Of a stretch of 64,000 nt of DNA, positions 9,511-18,829 are shown piece after piece (positions within the stretch are counted from its first letter, which is position 1; the number at the start of each line of letters is the position of its first letter). The notes beneath the pieces were generated by a model. That model was not told the origin of the DNA. It searched no databases and saw only the letters and a list, made by a program, of their open reading frames with translations. A program made the translations under genes and the position numbers. This DNA comes from an uncultured Bacteroidales bacterium. GTDB lineage: Bacteria > Bacteroidota > Bacteroidia > Bacteroidales > UBA932. The stretch lies in contig CAKVAS010000008.1 of the NCBI GenBank assembly GCA_934725015.1, positions 41,653 through 105,652 on the forward strand, given 5' to 3'.

Positions 9511-9540
9511 CAAAAAATCCTTGGGTCGTGAAATTTTGAC

Positions 9541-9548
9541 TAACTTTG
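9541..9548 (+). promoter_or_regulatory. -7 promoter box TAACTTTG for the M3 peptidase gene
   Basis: TAACTTTG matches the Bacteroidales -7 consensus. It lies 66 bp before the preferred ATG (9615) and predicts a leader of about 60 nt. It also argues against earlier in-frame starts, which would fall at or before the transcription start. Confidence 0.6.
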
Positions 9549-9614
9549 CAGATTGGTTGCGTCGGGGGCAAAGTGCGCCCGTGTATTGCGATACGAATAT
9601 ATATAGGTATAAGA

Positions 9615-11711
9615 ATGAAAAAGTTTGTTTTTGCAGCGGGCGTCGCGCTCGCGACTGTCACTTCTTGTAATATGGAAAATCCGCTTTTGACGGAGTCGAA
9701 ACTGCCTTATGGCGCTCCGCAGTTCGACAAAATCCGCAATGAACACTACCTTCCTGCATTTGAGCAGGGAATCAGAGAGGCCAAGGCAGAAATCGACGCC
9801 ATAGCGAACAATGAGGATGAGCCTACTTTCGCTAACACGATAGAGGCAATGGAGTACGCCGGGCAGACACTTGAGAGAGTTTCCGGAATATTCTTCAACC
9901 TTATGGAGGCGGACACTGACGACGAGATGCAGAAGATTGCCGAGGAGGTTTCGCCTAAGCTTACTGAATACTCGATGTACGTCACTCTGAATGACAGGCT
10001 GTTCCGGAGGGTGAAGGCTGTCTATGACAAGAGGGAGACCCTTGGACTTGAACAGGACCAGATGCGCATTCTTGAAAATTCCTACAGGTCGTTCGCGCGC
10101 AACGGGGCCAATCTCGGGGAGGAGGACAAGGCCGAATACAGCCGCCTTTCGGAGGAACTCTCGCTCGCGACGCTCTCCTTCAGCAAGAATGTCCTTGCGG
10201 CGACCAACGCCTACACGCTGAATGTCACCGACTCCACGGAACTTGACGGACTTCCGCAGTATGTGATAGATGCGGCTGCGGAGACCGCCAAGGAAAAGGG
10301 GCTGGAAGGCTGGGCGTTCACTCTTGACTACCCGAGCTACGGACCGTTCATGAAGTTCAGCAAGGTGCGTGAGCTTCGCCGTCAGATGTATATGGCATAC
10401 AACACGAGGGCGGTTTCCGGAGAGTTCGACAACCGCGACAATGTGAAGAAGATAATCGACCTTCGCATAAAGACTTCGAACATCCTCGGCTACGGAACCT
10501 ATGCCGACTATGCCCTTGAAGAAAGGATGGCGAAGAACTCCAAGACTGTCAATGACTTCCTCGCGCGGCTTGTGATACCGTCCATTCCGTTCGCCCGGAC
10601 AGAGGTCGCGGAGATTCTGGACTACGCGAAGGAAAACGGCTTCGAGGACGTCGAACTGATGCCGTGGGATTTCTCATTCTGGTCCGAGCGCTATCAGGAG
10701 GCTAAGTATTCGCTTAACGAGGAACTTCTCAAGCCTTATTTCAGGCTCGAGAACTGCATCGACGCCGTGTTCGACCTCGCGCACAGGCTCTATGGGCTGA
10801 ACTTCACTCTCCGCAAGGACATTCCGGGCTACCACAAGGACGTGAAGGTCTATGACGTGACCGACGGGAACGGAGTGCACAAGGCCCTGTTCTATGCGGA
10901 CTTCTTCCCTCGTGCAAGCAAGAGAGGCGGCGCGTGGATGACTGAGTTCAGGGGGCAGAGCATTGAGAACGGAGTGGAAAAGAGACCGTTCATAAGCATA
11001 GTCACCAATTTCAGCAAGCCTACATCGACCTCGCCGTCACTCCTTACGCACGACGAGTTCACGACTTTCCTCCACGAGTTCGGCCATGCTCTCCACGGCA
11101 TACTCGCCGAGGGCCGTTATCCATCAATAACCGGCACGTCCGTGGCGCGTGACTTCGTCGAACTTCCGTCCCAGATAATGGAGAACTGGGGATTCGAGCC
11201 TGAGTATCTCAACACGTTCGCGAAGCACTATCAGACCGGCGAGAACATCCCTGCCGAGCTTATAGGCAAGATTGTGGCCGCGAAGAACTACCTTGCGGGC
11301 TACTCTCAGGTGCGTCAGCTCCAGTTCGGCCTGCTTGACATGGCCTGGCATTCACTGCCTTCACTGCCGGAAAACCTTGATGTCCTGACATTTGAGAAGA
11401 AGGCGCTCGAACCTTATGCCGTGTCCGTCACCATCCCTGAGACCTGCGTCTCCACCTCCTTCTCGCACATCTTCGCGGGCGGGTACTCGGCCGGCTACTA
11501 CTCCTACAAGTGGGCTGAGGTCCTTGAGGCCGACGCCTTTTCGCTGTTCAAGGAGAAGGGCATATTCAACACCGAGGTGAGCCACAGCTTCCGCGACAAC
11601 ATCCTCTCCAAGGGAGATTCCGAGGATGCCGCCGTGCTCTACCGCAGGTTCAGAGGGCACGACCCTCAGCCGGAGGCCCTGATGGAGAAGCTCGGGCTTG
11701 TGAGCAAATAG
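9615..11711 (+). CDS. dcp: M3-family zinc metallopeptidase (dipeptidyl carboxypeptidase type), lipoprotein
   Basis: Predicted peptidase that trims peptides, 698 aa. ATG 9615 gives the lipoprotein signal MKKFVFAAGVALATVTSC; the promoter box at 9541 supports this start. The zinc site HEFGH begins at His487 within FTTFLHEFGHALHGIL, the signature of M3 (thimet oligopeptidase/Dcp) enzymes. The Dcp-like N-terminal helical region starts LPYGAPQFDKIRNEHYLPAF, and the C-terminal FSHIFAGGYSAGYYSYKWAE is the substrate-binding segment with conserved Tyr and His. The lipid anchor suggests a periplasmic or surface role. The next gene, rlmN, follows after 48 bp. Confidence 0.93.
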   Translation: MKKFVFAAGVALATVTSCNMENPLLTESKLPYGAPQFDKIRNEHYLPAFEQGIREAKAEIDAIANNEDEPTFANTIEAMEYAGQTLERVSGIFFNLMEADTDDEMQKIAEEVSPKLTEYSMYVTLNDRLFRRVKAVYDKRETLGLEQDQMRILENSYRSFARNGANLGEEDKAEYSRLSEELSLATLSFSKNVLAATNAYTLNVTDSTELDGLPQYVIDAAAETAKEKGLEGWAFTLDYPSYGPFMKFSKVRELRRQMYMAYNTRAVSGEFDNRDNVKKIIDLRIKTSNILGYGTYADYALEERMAKNSKTVNDFLARLVIPSIPFARTEVAEILDYAKENGFEDVELMPWDFSFWSERYQEAKYSLNEELLKPYFRLENCIDAVFDLAHRLYGLNFTLRKDIPGYHKDVKVYDVTDGNGVHKALFYADFFPRASKRGGAWMTEFRGQSIENGVEKRPFISIVTNFSKPTSTSPSLLTHDEFTTFLHEFGHALHGILAEGRYPSITGTSVARDFVELPSQIMENWGFEPEYLNTFAKHYQTGENIPAELIGKIVAAKNYLAGYSQVRQLQFGLLDMAWHSLPSLPENLDVLTFEKKALEPYAVSVTIPETCVSTSFSHIFAGGYSAGYYSYKWAEVLEADAFSLFKEKGIFNTEVSHSFRDNILSKGDSEDAAVLYRRFRGHDPQPEALMEKLGLVSK

Positions 11712-11759
11712 CCATGCGGCTGCACGTCGTCCTTTTGAACAAATGAATGGTAAGTTATT

Positions 11760-12839
11760 ATGAAGGAAGCGCTTCTCGGAAAGAATCTCGCCGAATTGCA
11801 GGAACTGGTGCTGTCGCTCGGGCTGCCGAAGTTCACTGCCGGGCAGATTGCGCAGTGGATGTATCAGAAGAAGGTGCGCTCGATAGAAGGGATGACAAAT
11901 CTCTCAAAGACGGCCCGTGCAAGGATTTCGGAGAAATATGAGCTGGGGCTTGTCACGCCGGTGAATGTGATGACTTCGTCTGACGGGACGAGGAAATATC
12001 TCTTTCCTGTGTCCGGGCGGACTGAGGAATCCGCCGTCGAGGCCGTGATGATTCCCGATGGTGAGCGCGCCACGCTATGTGTCTCGTCCCAGTCAGGCTG
12101 CCGCATGGGATGCAGGTTCTGCATGACCGGCAGACAGGGGTTTCATGGCAATCTAACCGCCGGGGAAATTATTTCGCAGTTTCTCTCCGTGGCGGAGAGC
12201 GACGCGCTCACCAACGCCGTTTTCATGGGTATGGGCGAGCCTCTGGACAACTACGACAATGTCATGCGGGCGATAGAGATTCTGACGGCAGACTGGGGAT
12301 TCGCGTGGAGTCCCAAGCGGATTACGGTCTCCACAATAGGCGTCCTGCCGAATTTGAAGAGATATATGGATTACTGCCGCTGCCACATCGCCGTCAGTCT
12401 CCACGACCCTTTCCCGGATGAGCGGCTGAGCCTGATGCCTGCGCAGAAGGCCTGGTCAATAACTGAGGTCGTCCGCCTGCTCGGAAGATACGATTTCAGC
12501 GGTCAGAGACGTGTCAGCTTCGAATACACCATGTTCGGGGGATTCAATGACAGCCCTCGGCACGCCGACGCGCTGGTCAGACTGCTCCGGCGTCTTGAAT
12601 GTAGGGTGAACCTCATCCGTTTCCATCAGATTCCGGATTTTCCGTACAGTACGTCATCCCCCGCGGCCATGGAGGCGTTCCGCAGGCGTCTGAACGATGC
12701 CGGAATAGTCGCTACCATACGGGCTTCCCGAGGCGAGGACATTCTTGCCGCCTGCGGCCTGCTTGCCGGGGAACACGCGGCGAGGCGTGCGGCGGAAACC
12801 GCCGGTTCCGAAACGGATGGCATGAAAACTGAGTGTTAG
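11760..12839 (+). CDS. rlmN: 23S rRNA (adenine2503-C2)-methyltransferase RlmN
   Basis: Radical SAM enzyme that methylates A2503 of 23S rRNA and A37 of some tRNAs. The cluster motif is Cys114-x3-Cys118-x2-Cys121 in SGCRMGCRFCMTG. The GMGEPLDNYDNV segment and the RASRGEDILAACG end, which includes the catalytic Cys, are characteristic. Total 359 aa, with an extended C-tail after the ACG motif. Its last 7 bp overlap the possible early start of the patatin gene, but the preferred ATG of that gene is 24 bp later. Confidence 0.96.
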   Translation: MKEALLGKNLAELQELVLSLGLPKFTAGQIAQWMYQKKVRSIEGMTNLSKTARARISEKYELGLVTPVNVMTSSDGTRKYLFPVSGRTEESAVEAVMIPDGERATLCVSSQSGCRMGCRFCMTGRQGFHGNLTAGEIISQFLSVAESDALTNAVFMGMGEPLDNYDNVMRAIEILTADWGFAWSPKRITVSTIGVLPNLKRYMDYCRCHIAVSLHDPFPDERLSLMPAQKAWSITEVVRLLGRYDFSGQRRVSFEYTMFGGFNDSPRHADALVRLLRRLECRVNLIRFHQIPDFPYSTSSPAAMEAFRRRLNDAGIVATIRASRGEDILAACGLLAGEHAARRAAETAGSETDGMKTEC

Positions 12840-12862
12840 GCAGACGGATTAAAGTATTGGTC

Positions 12863-15283
12863 ATGAAGAAGTTGGTTTCCTGTATCTTTGCGTTCGCCGT
12901 CATGGCGCTGTCTTGCGCCGTGACCATTGAACTGCCTGCGCAGGACTATCCGCGCAGGACTTATTTCGGACGCAGCGTTTCCCCGGTCGAGGATTCGGTA
13001 ATGATAGGGCGTATGAAGGCCCGTCTGGACTCTATCCGTCAGCGCCGTCCTACTGTCGCGCTCGTGATGAGCGGCGGAGGGGCGAAGGGCGCGGCCCACA
13101 TCGGAGTGCTGCACTATCTTGACTCTCTCAAGATACCCGTGGACATCGTCCTCGGCACGAGCATCGGAGGGCTTATGGGCGGACTGACCTCGATGGGCTA
13201 TGACTACCGCGAGATAGACACGCTCATCCGCAGCCTTGACTGGAACGCCCTCATGCGCGACAAGCTGCCCCGTGAGTATGTCTCCTACAGCAGGACAAAG
13301 TACAAGGAGAAGTATCTCATATCCATGCCGTTTTACTATGCCAGCGGAACGCAGAACGTCGAGCCGGCGAAGAGGATGCAGGCCGACATACACATAGACG
13401 CCGACGACGACCATGTGAGTCATGTCTTCAAGGACAACCTGCTGGGCAGCCTGCCTTCAGGCTATGTCTATGGACAGAACATTTCCAACCTCTTCAGTTC
13501 TCTCACCGTCGGCTATCAGGATCCTATGGACTTCATTGACCTTCCGATTCCCTACGCCTGCGTTTCCACGGACCTCGCCTCCGGAAAGACCAAGGTGTGG
13601 TATGACGGTCCGATTAACACGGCGCTTCGTTCGACGATGTCCATTCCGGGCGTGTTCACCCCGGTGAAATATGACGGTCTCGTCCTTGTCGATGGCGGCA
13701 TGAGGGACAACTATCCGACGGACATAGCGAAGCAGCTGGGCGCGGACATAATAATAGGCGTTGATGTGACGTCGCCTCCTAAGCCCGGTGCGCAGATTCG
13801 CAATTTTGGAGACATCGTTTCCCACAGCATGGATATGTTCGAGAGGGAGGTATATGAGCGGAATGTCTATATCCCGGACGTCTCGATACGGCCGGATCTC
13901 ATGGGACTGAATATGCTGAGCTTTTCAAAGGAGAACATCGACAAGCTGATTCACAACGGATACGAGGCTGCGCGGGCAAAGGATTCCCTGCTGGTTGCCA
14001 TAAAGCGCAGGGTGGGGGAAGACTCGCTTCGGCTTGCGGGACCCCATGCCATCAATCTGAGGAATCACCCGGTGGAAATCCGGAATGTCCGAATATCCGG
14101 GGTTGACTCCACGGAAGAGAAGATTCTCAAGAAGAAAATGGACATTCATCCGGGGGACACGCTCTCGTACGAGCGGATTTCGCACGCGATGGCGCAGGTC
14201 TATGCGACGGGCGCATACGATTATGTCTCCTACGAACTGCACGGCAGGACAGAGCCTTTCGATCTGGACATCACCTGCAAGAAGGGGCCGATACATCAGC
14301 TCGGAATAGGGATGCGGGCCGACACGGAGGAGTTCGTCACGGCTGTCTTCAACATAGGCCTGTTCGCCAACAGGATTCAGGGCTCGACACTGAACTTTGA
14401 CACGAAGCTCAGCATGAATCCCGAGTTCAAGTTCCGTTATTCCTACGATTCTCCCAAGTTCCCTACCGTCAATGCCTCCGCTTCCGTAAGATGGACTCAG
14501 GCCAAGGTGTTCGGCTCGCGGAACAACTGGCCGATGTTCGACTATCTTTCATCCCGTCAGGAGGTGTTTGTCTCCGGTCTCCGGTGGTCCTACTTTGACG
14601 TCAAGCTCGGGCTCCGCAACGACCTTTTCTATGACGACACGGCGGACATGTTCCTCGGCTCATATTTCAGCGAAGCCTACAAGCCGATGGAAGCCCTTTC
14701 GAACTACATGAGCCTCCACATCGACGGGAAGGTCGATAACTTCGACCGAGGCTATTTCCCGACGAGGGGAGTGAAGGTCGGACTGTCATACGACTGGACT
14801 TTCACGGACTATGTGCACACTCTCCGGAACGGCGGCCTGCACACCGTAAATCTGGATTTCAAGGCGGTGGTTCCGGCCGGGAAGGTCTTTGCCTTCATCC
14901 CGTCGCTGAACGCCCGATGCCAGTTCGGGGACAAGTCTCCGGTGGTGTTCGCAAATGCGGTCGGCGGACAGATCGGGGGACGCTATCTCGAACAGCAGAT
15001 TCCATTCGCCGGAATCGAGCGGCTTATGATGCTGAGCCCGAAGCTCGGAGTTGCCCGGGCCGACCTGCGCTTCAACGTCGCCAAGAATCACTATATAACA
15101 GGAATTGCCAACTGCCTCTACACCTTTGACTCCTTCCGTGACATCACGGCCGGACGGGGAATGTACGGCTTCGCTCTCGAATATTCCTACAACACGATTT
15201 TCGGCCCCATTACGGCGAATGTCAACTGGTCCGACATCATACATCATTTCGGCCTTTACCTCAGCTTCGGCTATAATTTCTGA
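12863..15283 (+). CDS. Patatin-like phospholipase fused to an Omp85-type barrel
   Basis: Predicted outer-membrane lipid hydrolase of the PlpD-like (type Vd) layout, 806 aa. ATG 12863 gives a signal peptide ending near residue 25. The patatin part has the oxyanion loop GGGAKG (71-76), the nucleophile Ser100 in GTSIGG and the catalytic Asp277 in LVDGGM, so the catalytic dyad is complete. A POTRA-like segment follows (about 385-450), then a beta-barrel of about 350 residues ending in Phe, as expected for BAM-assembled barrels. It lies between rlmN and recX on the same strand. Related Bacteroidales proteins are usually annotated 'patatin-like phospholipase'. Confidence 0.92.
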   Translation: MKKLVSCIFAFAVMALSCAVTIELPAQDYPRRTYFGRSVSPVEDSVMIGRMKARLDSIRQRRPTVALVMSGGGAKGAAHIGVLHYLDSLKIPVDIVLGTSIGGLMGGLTSMGYDYREIDTLIRSLDWNALMRDKLPREYVSYSRTKYKEKYLISMPFYYASGTQNVEPAKRMQADIHIDADDDHVSHVFKDNLLGSLPSGYVYGQNISNLFSSLTVGYQDPMDFIDLPIPYACVSTDLASGKTKVWYDGPINTALRSTMSIPGVFTPVKYDGLVLVDGGMRDNYPTDIAKQLGADIIIGVDVTSPPKPGAQIRNFGDIVSHSMDMFEREVYERNVYIPDVSIRPDLMGLNMLSFSKENIDKLIHNGYEAARAKDSLLVAIKRRVGEDSLRLAGPHAINLRNHPVEIRNVRISGVDSTEEKILKKKMDIHPGDTLSYERISHAMAQVYATGAYDYVSYELHGRTEPFDLDITCKKGPIHQLGIGMRADTEEFVTAVFNIGLFANRIQGSTLNFDTKLSMNPEFKFRYSYDSPKFPTVNASASVRWTQAKVFGSRNNWPMFDYLSSRQEVFVSGLRWSYFDVKLGLRNDLFYDDTADMFLGSYFSEAYKPMEALSNYMSLHIDGKVDNFDRGYFPTRGVKVGLSYDWTFTDYVHTLRNGGLHTVNLDFKAVVPAGKVFAFIPSLNARCQFGDKSPVVFANAVGGQIGGRYLEQQIPFAGIERLMMLSPKLGVARADLRFNVAKNHYITGIANCLYTFDSFRDITAGRGMYGFALEYSYNTIFGPITANVNWSDIIHHFGLYLSFGYNF

Positions 15284-15288
15284 TTCCG

Positions 15289-15762
15289 ATGACAGGAGAA
15301 GATGCCGTTCAGAAGATTCTTTCGAGACTGCGAAATCTGTGCTCGCGACGGGAGTACTGCGTCTCTGACATCATGGAAAAGGCTCTGATGGCTCTTGACG
15401 GCGATGTGGCGGGGGCGAATGCCGTGGTCGAATCGCTGATGGCGGACGGCTATGTGAATGACCGCCGCTACTGTGCGGCCTACGCACGTGAAAAGTCGTC
15501 AGTTTCGGGCTGGGGCGAAGTGAAGATACGCCATGCGCTCTCGTGCAAGGGCATTTCCCGCGATGACATTGACTCCGGGATTGCCGAAATTGACGTCGGA
15601 CGCGCCGCCGCAAGGCTTGACAGGCTGCTTTCGGTGAAGCGTAAGGCTCTCGGTGACGAGCCGCAGTGGAAGATCAAGCTGCTGCGTTTTGCGCTCGGCA
15701 GGGGCTACAGGTACGATGAGGTGGCGGATGCCGTCTCGTCTATGGAGAAGACCCAAAATTAG
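15289..15762 (+). CDS. recX: Regulatory protein RecX
   Basis: 157-aa helical protein that modulates RecA filaments. The triple three-helix pattern is recognisable: REYCVSDIMEKAL, then ADGYVNDRRYCAAYAREKS, then GEVKIRHALSCKGISRDDI, with the typical 'GYxND' and 'G...I...L...KGI' signatures. It starts 5 bp after the patatin stop, so translation is probably coupled. The DUF4954 gene follows after 11 bp. Confidence 0.9.
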   Translation: MTGEDAVQKILSRLRNLCSRREYCVSDIMEKALMALDGDVAGANAVVESLMADGYVNDRRYCAAYAREKSSVSGWGEVKIRHALSCKGISRDDIDSGIAEIDVGRAAARLDRLLSVKRKALGDEPQWKIKLLRFALGRGYRYDEVADAVSSMEKTQN

Positions 15763-15773
15763 AATATAGGCTT

Positions 15774-17762
15774 ATGAAATACAGAAAACTTACGGAAAGT
15801 GAAATTACGGCGCTGGAGTCGCAGTCGTGTTCCGCCGAGGATTGGGCGGAAATAGAGGTCGGGGACGGCTTCTCGACTGACCATGTGCGTTCCGTTCGCT
15901 TTTCAGGGAAAGTCCGCATAGGAGCTTTCAACAAGGAATTCATGCTCCCCGGAGGGATGAGGAAGCATTCGGGTCTCTATCACGCGACCCTGCACAATGT
16001 CACCGTGGGCGACGACTGCTGCATCGAGAATGTCAAGAACTACATCGCCAATTATGAGATAGGTCATGACTCGTTCATCGAGAATGTCGATATCATCCTT
16101 ACGGACGGTCCCTCGTCGTTCGGAAACGGCGTCGAGGCTTCGGTTCTCAACGAGACCGGCGGACGCGAGGTTGTCATATTCGACAGGCTCACGGCGCAGA
16201 CCGCATACATCATGGCTCTCTACCGCCATCGGCCGGAACTCATCGGCCGGCTTCGCGAGCTCATCGGGAAATATGTCGCCGGGGTTTCTTCCACGACGGG
16301 ATATATCGGCTCGCACGTGACCATCGTCGATGCCGGGTACATAAAGAACGTGAAGGTCGGCGACTTCTGCAAGATAGAGGGGGCTGCACGGCTCAAGAAC
16401 GGAAGCCTCAACTCCAACGAGGTGGCTCCGGTTCATATAGGCGTGGGCGTAATCGGTGATGATTTCATAGTCTGCAGCGGCTCCTCCGTCGAGGACGGAG
16501 TGACATTCTCTCGCTGTTTCGTGGGACAGGCCTGCCATCTCGGGCACAACTACTCTGCCTCCGACTCTCTCTTCTTCAGCAACTGTCAGGGCGAAAACGG
16601 CGAGGCCTGCGCGATATTTGCCGGTCCCTACACGGTCACGCATCACAAATCGACGCTCCTTATTGCCGGAATGTTCTCGTTCATGAACGCCGGCTCCGGC
16701 TCGAACCAGAGCAACCATATGTATAAGCTGGGTCCGATTCATCAGGGAATCATGGAGCGCGGGGCCAAGACGACGTCCGATTCCTACATTCTCTGGCCGG
16801 CCAAGGTAGGCGCCTTTTCCCTCGTGATGGGGCGTCATGTCAGCCATCAGGACACTTCCGACCTGCCTTTTTCCTATCTTATTGAGAATCAGGGTACTTC
16901 GTACATCATGCCCGGTGCTAACCTCAAGTCTGTCGGGACAATCCGTGACGCGAAGAAATGGCCTCAGAGGGACGGCCGCAGGGATCCGGACAAACTGGAC
17001 ATGATAAACTACAATCTGCTGAGCCCATATACCGTGAACAAGATGCTCCGGGCCATGGAAATCCTCCGCGCCCTTCAGAAGACGTCCGGCGAAAATTCGG
17101 ACTCGTATTCCTATCAGAGCGGCGTCATAAAGAGGACCTCGCTTCTAAAGGGACTGAAATATTATGGGCTCGCCGTTGATAAGTTTCTTGGCAACTCGTT
17201 CATAACCAGACTGATGAATGTCGAGTTCCGGGATATTGAAGGTCTCCGCGAGGCTTTAAGGCCGGACTCGGACACCGGGCTCGTGCATTGGGTCGATCTT
17301 GCCGGGCTGATTGCCCCGCGTTCGGCTGTGGAGAGCCTTATGGACAGGATTCAGAACGGGGAAATCTCGTCTGTGGATGAGATTACCTCCGGATTTGCCG
17401 GGATTCACGGGAAGTACTATGACTATGAGTGGACATGGGCATACAGAATCATACGGGAATATTACGGGATAGACCTCGCCGGAGCCTCGGCGGAGGATAT
17501 GCTCGGCCTTGTCGGGCGCTGGAAGGATTCTGTCGTCACGCTTGACAATATGGTCTATGAAGACGCCCGCAAGGAGTTCGGCCTGTCCGCGATGACCAGC
17601 TTCGGCGCCGACGGAGGTGAGCAGCGCCGGATTCAGGACTTCGAGCAGGTGCGCGGTTCAAGTTTCGAGTCCAATTCGTTCGTGTCGTCAATCAGGGAGC
17701 ATATAGATGTAAAATCAAGGCTCGGGGAGGCCGCGGCCGCGAAAATAAAGGCGATTGTATGA
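15774..17762 (+). CDS. DUF4954 family protein (left-handed beta-helix)
   Basis: Large conserved Bacteroidota protein of 662 aa. Residues about 60-300 show hexapeptide-like spacing (VTVGDDCCIENVKNYIAN, YIGSHVTIVDAGYIKNVKVGD) as in acyl- and nucleotidyl-transferase beta-helices. The C-terminal third is helical. Family members were long labelled as related to UDP-GlcNAc pyrophosphorylase, but I see no nucleotidyltransferase motif (no GxGTRxxPLT), so the activity is unknown. Its stop codon overlaps the start of a sugar kinase (ATGA), and murQ follows, hinting at amino-sugar or cell-wall metabolism. Confidence 0.88.
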   Translation: MKYRKLTESEITALESQSCSAEDWAEIEVGDGFSTDHVRSVRFSGKVRIGAFNKEFMLPGGMRKHSGLYHATLHNVTVGDDCCIENVKNYIANYEIGHDSFIENVDIILTDGPSSFGNGVEASVLNETGGREVVIFDRLTAQTAYIMALYRHRPELIGRLRELIGKYVAGVSSTTGYIGSHVTIVDAGYIKNVKVGDFCKIEGAARLKNGSLNSNEVAPVHIGVGVIGDDFIVCSGSSVEDGVTFSRCFVGQACHLGHNYSASDSLFFSNCQGENGEACAIFAGPYTVTHHKSTLLIAGMFSFMNAGSGSNQSNHMYKLGPIHQGIMERGAKTTSDSYILWPAKVGAFSLVMGRHVSHQDTSDLPFSYLIENQGTSYIMPGANLKSVGTIRDAKKWPQRDGRRDPDKLDMINYNLLSPYTVNKMLRAMEILRALQKTSGENSDSYSYQSGVIKRTSLLKGLKYYGLAVDKFLGNSFITRLMNVEFRDIEGLREALRPDSDTGLVHWVDLAGLIAPRSAVESLMDRIQNGEISSVDEITSGFAGIHGKYYDYEWTWAYRIIREYYGIDLAGASAEDMLGLVGRWKDSVVTLDNMVYEDARKEFGLSAMTSFGADGGEQRRIQDFEQVRGSSFESNSFVSSIREHIDVKSRLGEAAAAKIKAIV

Positions 17763-18829
17763 AAAAATTCCGGTGGAAAAAGTCCGCGACGGATGCGGTT
17801 GAAAACGAGAGCGGTAAAAACGAGAACAATAAAAAAGAGCGCGGTAAGAAAGGCAGGGGAAAGTATATACTTATTGCGGATAACGGTGCGACGAAGTGCG
17901 ACTGGGCGGCAATCTGTCCTGGCGGTCATGTGGATAGATTTGAGACTCAGGGCGTGAACTTGGCGCTGTCTGCTCCTGATGAAATAGTGTTCGCCGCGCA
18001 TTCCGCCTTCGCGCAGTTCGCCGCGCTGCATGCTTCGGATCGTCTGGTGTCATTGAGCACGAGCGAAGACGGAAAAACCTGCCTTACGGTAGAAAGCGTT
18101 TCGGAGATATGGTTTTATTCCGCGGGGGCGACATCCGGGAAGATGGCCCTGACGCTGAAATATGCCTTCGGGTCCATGTTCCCGAAAGCCGCGGTGAATG
18201 TCCTTTCGGACTTGCTCGGGGCGGCGCGCGCCTTGTGCGGAACAGACCCCGGAATCGTGGGGATATTGGGCACCGGGTCGAACAGCTGTTTTTATGACGG
18301 GAAGGATATTGTGAAGGCGGGACGTGGCGGCGGATTTATCCTCGGGGACGAGGGCTCCGGCGCATGGTACGGAAAGACGCTGCTTGCCGATTTCGTGAGG
18401 GACCTGATACCCGAGGATATGCTTGAAGCCTTAAAGAAGAGATATTTCCTTGATTATGAAACTGTTATCGAAAAAGTCTATCGCTCCGAGGCTCCGAACC
18501 GTTACCTCGCCTCCTTTTTCCCTTTCATCTACAAATGGGCGAAGCCGGAGTCGAAGGGCGAATTTGATGACATGGAGGTTACTGTTGCCGGACAGGAGTA
18601 CGCCGATTTTTTTCTTTATGAAGGAATCGTGACATTTTTTGAAAGGTGTCTGTATTATCAGAGCTTTGATTTCGAACGCTATCATGTTTATCTCTGCGGC
18701 TCGATTGCCTGGCTGTGCCGCGATTTGGTGGAGCAGCGCGCTTCCTTCCTCAATATGACTGTCGGCAAAATTGTGAAATCCCCGATTGACGGGCTTGTCG
18801 AATACCACCTGAATAATGAAGATAACTGA
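17759..18829 (+). CDS. BadF/BadG-type ATPase, probable amino-sugar (MurNAc/GlcNAc) kinase
   Basis: 356 aa. The ASKHA phosphate loop is seen near residue 40 in IADNGATKCDWA. The adenosine-binding region GILGTGSNSCFYDG lies near 165 and GGFILGDEGSGAWYGK near 190, as in N-acetylglucosamine/N-acetylmuramic acid kinases. A Lys/Asn-rich extension of about 35 residues precedes the domain; an alternative start was not evident. The gene overlaps DUF4954 by 4 bp upstream and murQ by 14 bp downstream. In Tannerella forsythia a kinase of this family (MurK) acts beside MurQ, so MurNAc phosphorylation is the likely role. Confidence 0.85.
   Translation: MKKFRWKKSATDAVENESGKNENNKKERGKKGRGKYILIADNGATKCDWAAICPGGHVDRFETQGVNLALSAPDEIVFAAHSAFAQFAALHASDRLVSLSTSEDGKTCLTVESVSEIWFYSAGATSGKMALTLKYAFGSMFPKAAVNVLSDLLGAARALCGTDPGIVGILGTGSNSCFYDGKDIVKAGRGGGFILGDEGSGAWYGKTLLADFVRDLIPEDMLEALKKRYFLDYETVIEKVYRSEAPNRYLASFFPFIYKWAKPESKGEFDDMEVTVAGQEYADFFLYEGIVTFFERCLYYQSFDFERYHVYLCGSIAWLCRDLVEQRASFLNMTVGKIVKSPIDGLVEYHLNNEDN

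Noticed and set aside
15903..16847. 314-codon minus-strand frame inside the DUF4954 gene, and similar long antisense frames in addB, addA and the Card1-like gene.
   Set aside because: All mirror strongly supported genes on the other strand and have biased, His/Arg-rich composition.
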